Part shown: positions 63,401-64,000 of the stretch, one piece after another | Position numbering within the stretch: the stretch's first letter is position 1 | How the letters are laid out: every line of letters begins with the position of its first letter | Program-made: the position numbers and the translations under genes | Notes under the pieces: generated by a model | What the model was told of the DNA's origin: nothing | Databases searched by the model: none | Seen by the model: only the letters and a program-made list of their open reading frames with translations | Assembly: GCA_937899415.1 (NCBI GenBank) | Contig: CALBPI010000057.1 | Location: 1-64,000, forward strand | Direction: 5' to 3' | Length of the DNA: 64,000 nucleotides | Source: an uncultured Gammaproteobacteria bacterium | GTDB lineage: Bacteria > Pseudomonadota > Gammaproteobacteria > Steroidobacterales > Woeseiaceae

Positions 63401-64000
63401 GCCGCTTCGCGCCGGGTTCTACCGGCGCGTCGCGCGCTGGGTCCGCAAGCGGCAGGGTGAGGACACGCTGCCGCTCAAGCTGACCTCGCGTCGCCTCTAC
63501 ATCCTGCCCACGCCTGTTGGCACGACCTTCGGCATCGTGTGTTTCGCGATGCTGCTGGGCTCAATGAACTACAACAACTCGATGGGCTTCGCGCTCACGT
63601 TCCTGCTGGTTGCCACGGGCCTGGTTGCCATGCACCGTTGTCATCGCAATCTGGCGGGGCTCGAGGTGATCGCTGTGCATGCCGCCCCCGTGTACGCGGG
63701 CGAGTCGGCGCACTTCGATATCGAAGTGACGAACACGAGCGGCGGTGAACGTATCGAGCTTACGGGCCGAATCGGCGGCAACCGGGGCCGAGTCATCGAC
63801 GTCAAAGCCGGCAACACGTCACGTATCCGCATCGAGGTGCCCACGAAGCGCCGCGGCGCACTGGCCGTCGCGCGGATCTCACTCAATTCACGCTATCCGC
63901 TTGCCTTGCTCAATTGCTGGACCTGGCTGCACGTGGATACGCGCTGCACGGTGTGGCCGCGACCCGCAGACGATGCGCCGGCGCGACCCGTCGCGCCGAG
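63372..64000 (+). CDS. DUF58 domain protein, truncated by the window end
   Basis: Manual translation from ATG 63372: MSSTPWPSLRPLRAGFYRRVARW...FAMLLGSMNYNNSMGFALTFLL...; open to the end; missing from the ORF track. Confidence 0.85.
   Translation, partial: MSSTPWPSLRPLRAGFYRRVARWVRKRQGEDTLPLKLTSRRLYILPTPVGTTFGIVCFAMLLGSMNYNNSMGFALTFLLVATGLVAMHRCHRNLAGLEVIAVHAAPVYAGESAHFDIEVTNTSGGERIELTGRIGGNRGRVIDVKAGNTSRIRIEVPTKRRGALAVARISLNSRYPLALLNCWTWLHVDTRCTVWPRPADDAPARPVAP

Noticed and set aside
62441-64000. Novel MoxR-linked operon
   Set aside because: MoxR followed by DUF58 is a common arrangement and the rest of the operon lies outside the window

Overview
64 kb, high-GC chromosomal window that looks gammaproteobacterial from its gene content and gene order. 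About 60 protein-coding genes, one tRNA-Leu(CAG) and no rRNA, CRISPR array or intact mobile element were recognised. Most of it is conserved core: rplS-trmD-rimM-rpsP/ffh; radA; alr-dnaB-rplI-rpsR-rpsF-rlmB-rnr; purA-DUF2065-hflC-hflK-hflX-hfq-miaA-mutL-amidase-tsaE-nnr/queG; panC-panB-dNK-folK-pcnB; lptG-lptF/pepA-holC-valS; moxR-DUF58. All annotations come from reading the translated ORFs for recognisable motifs and family resemblance; no database search was run. Accessory or unusual segments are: (1) a TRAP transporter with a T-component lipoprotein; (2) a CHASE2-like Ser/Thr kinase - PP2C phosphatase - double-FHA cassette between radA and alr; (3) a roughly 10 kb accessory block between tRNA-Leu/rnr and purA (NnrU-like, ECF sigma plus membrane partner, ToxR/CadC-like TPR regulator, lipoprotein, large zinc protease, SCP2, NERD, patatin), with a 25-bp duplicate of the tRNA 3' end just downstream of the tRNA; (4) a symmetric -10 element between nnr and queG placed so that both transcripts could be leaderless; (5) REP-like palindromic elements at 1-180 and 5986-6100. 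I found no clear, wholly new system. The kinase/phosphatase/FHA cassette and the tRNA-linked accessory block are the best candidates for follow-up.
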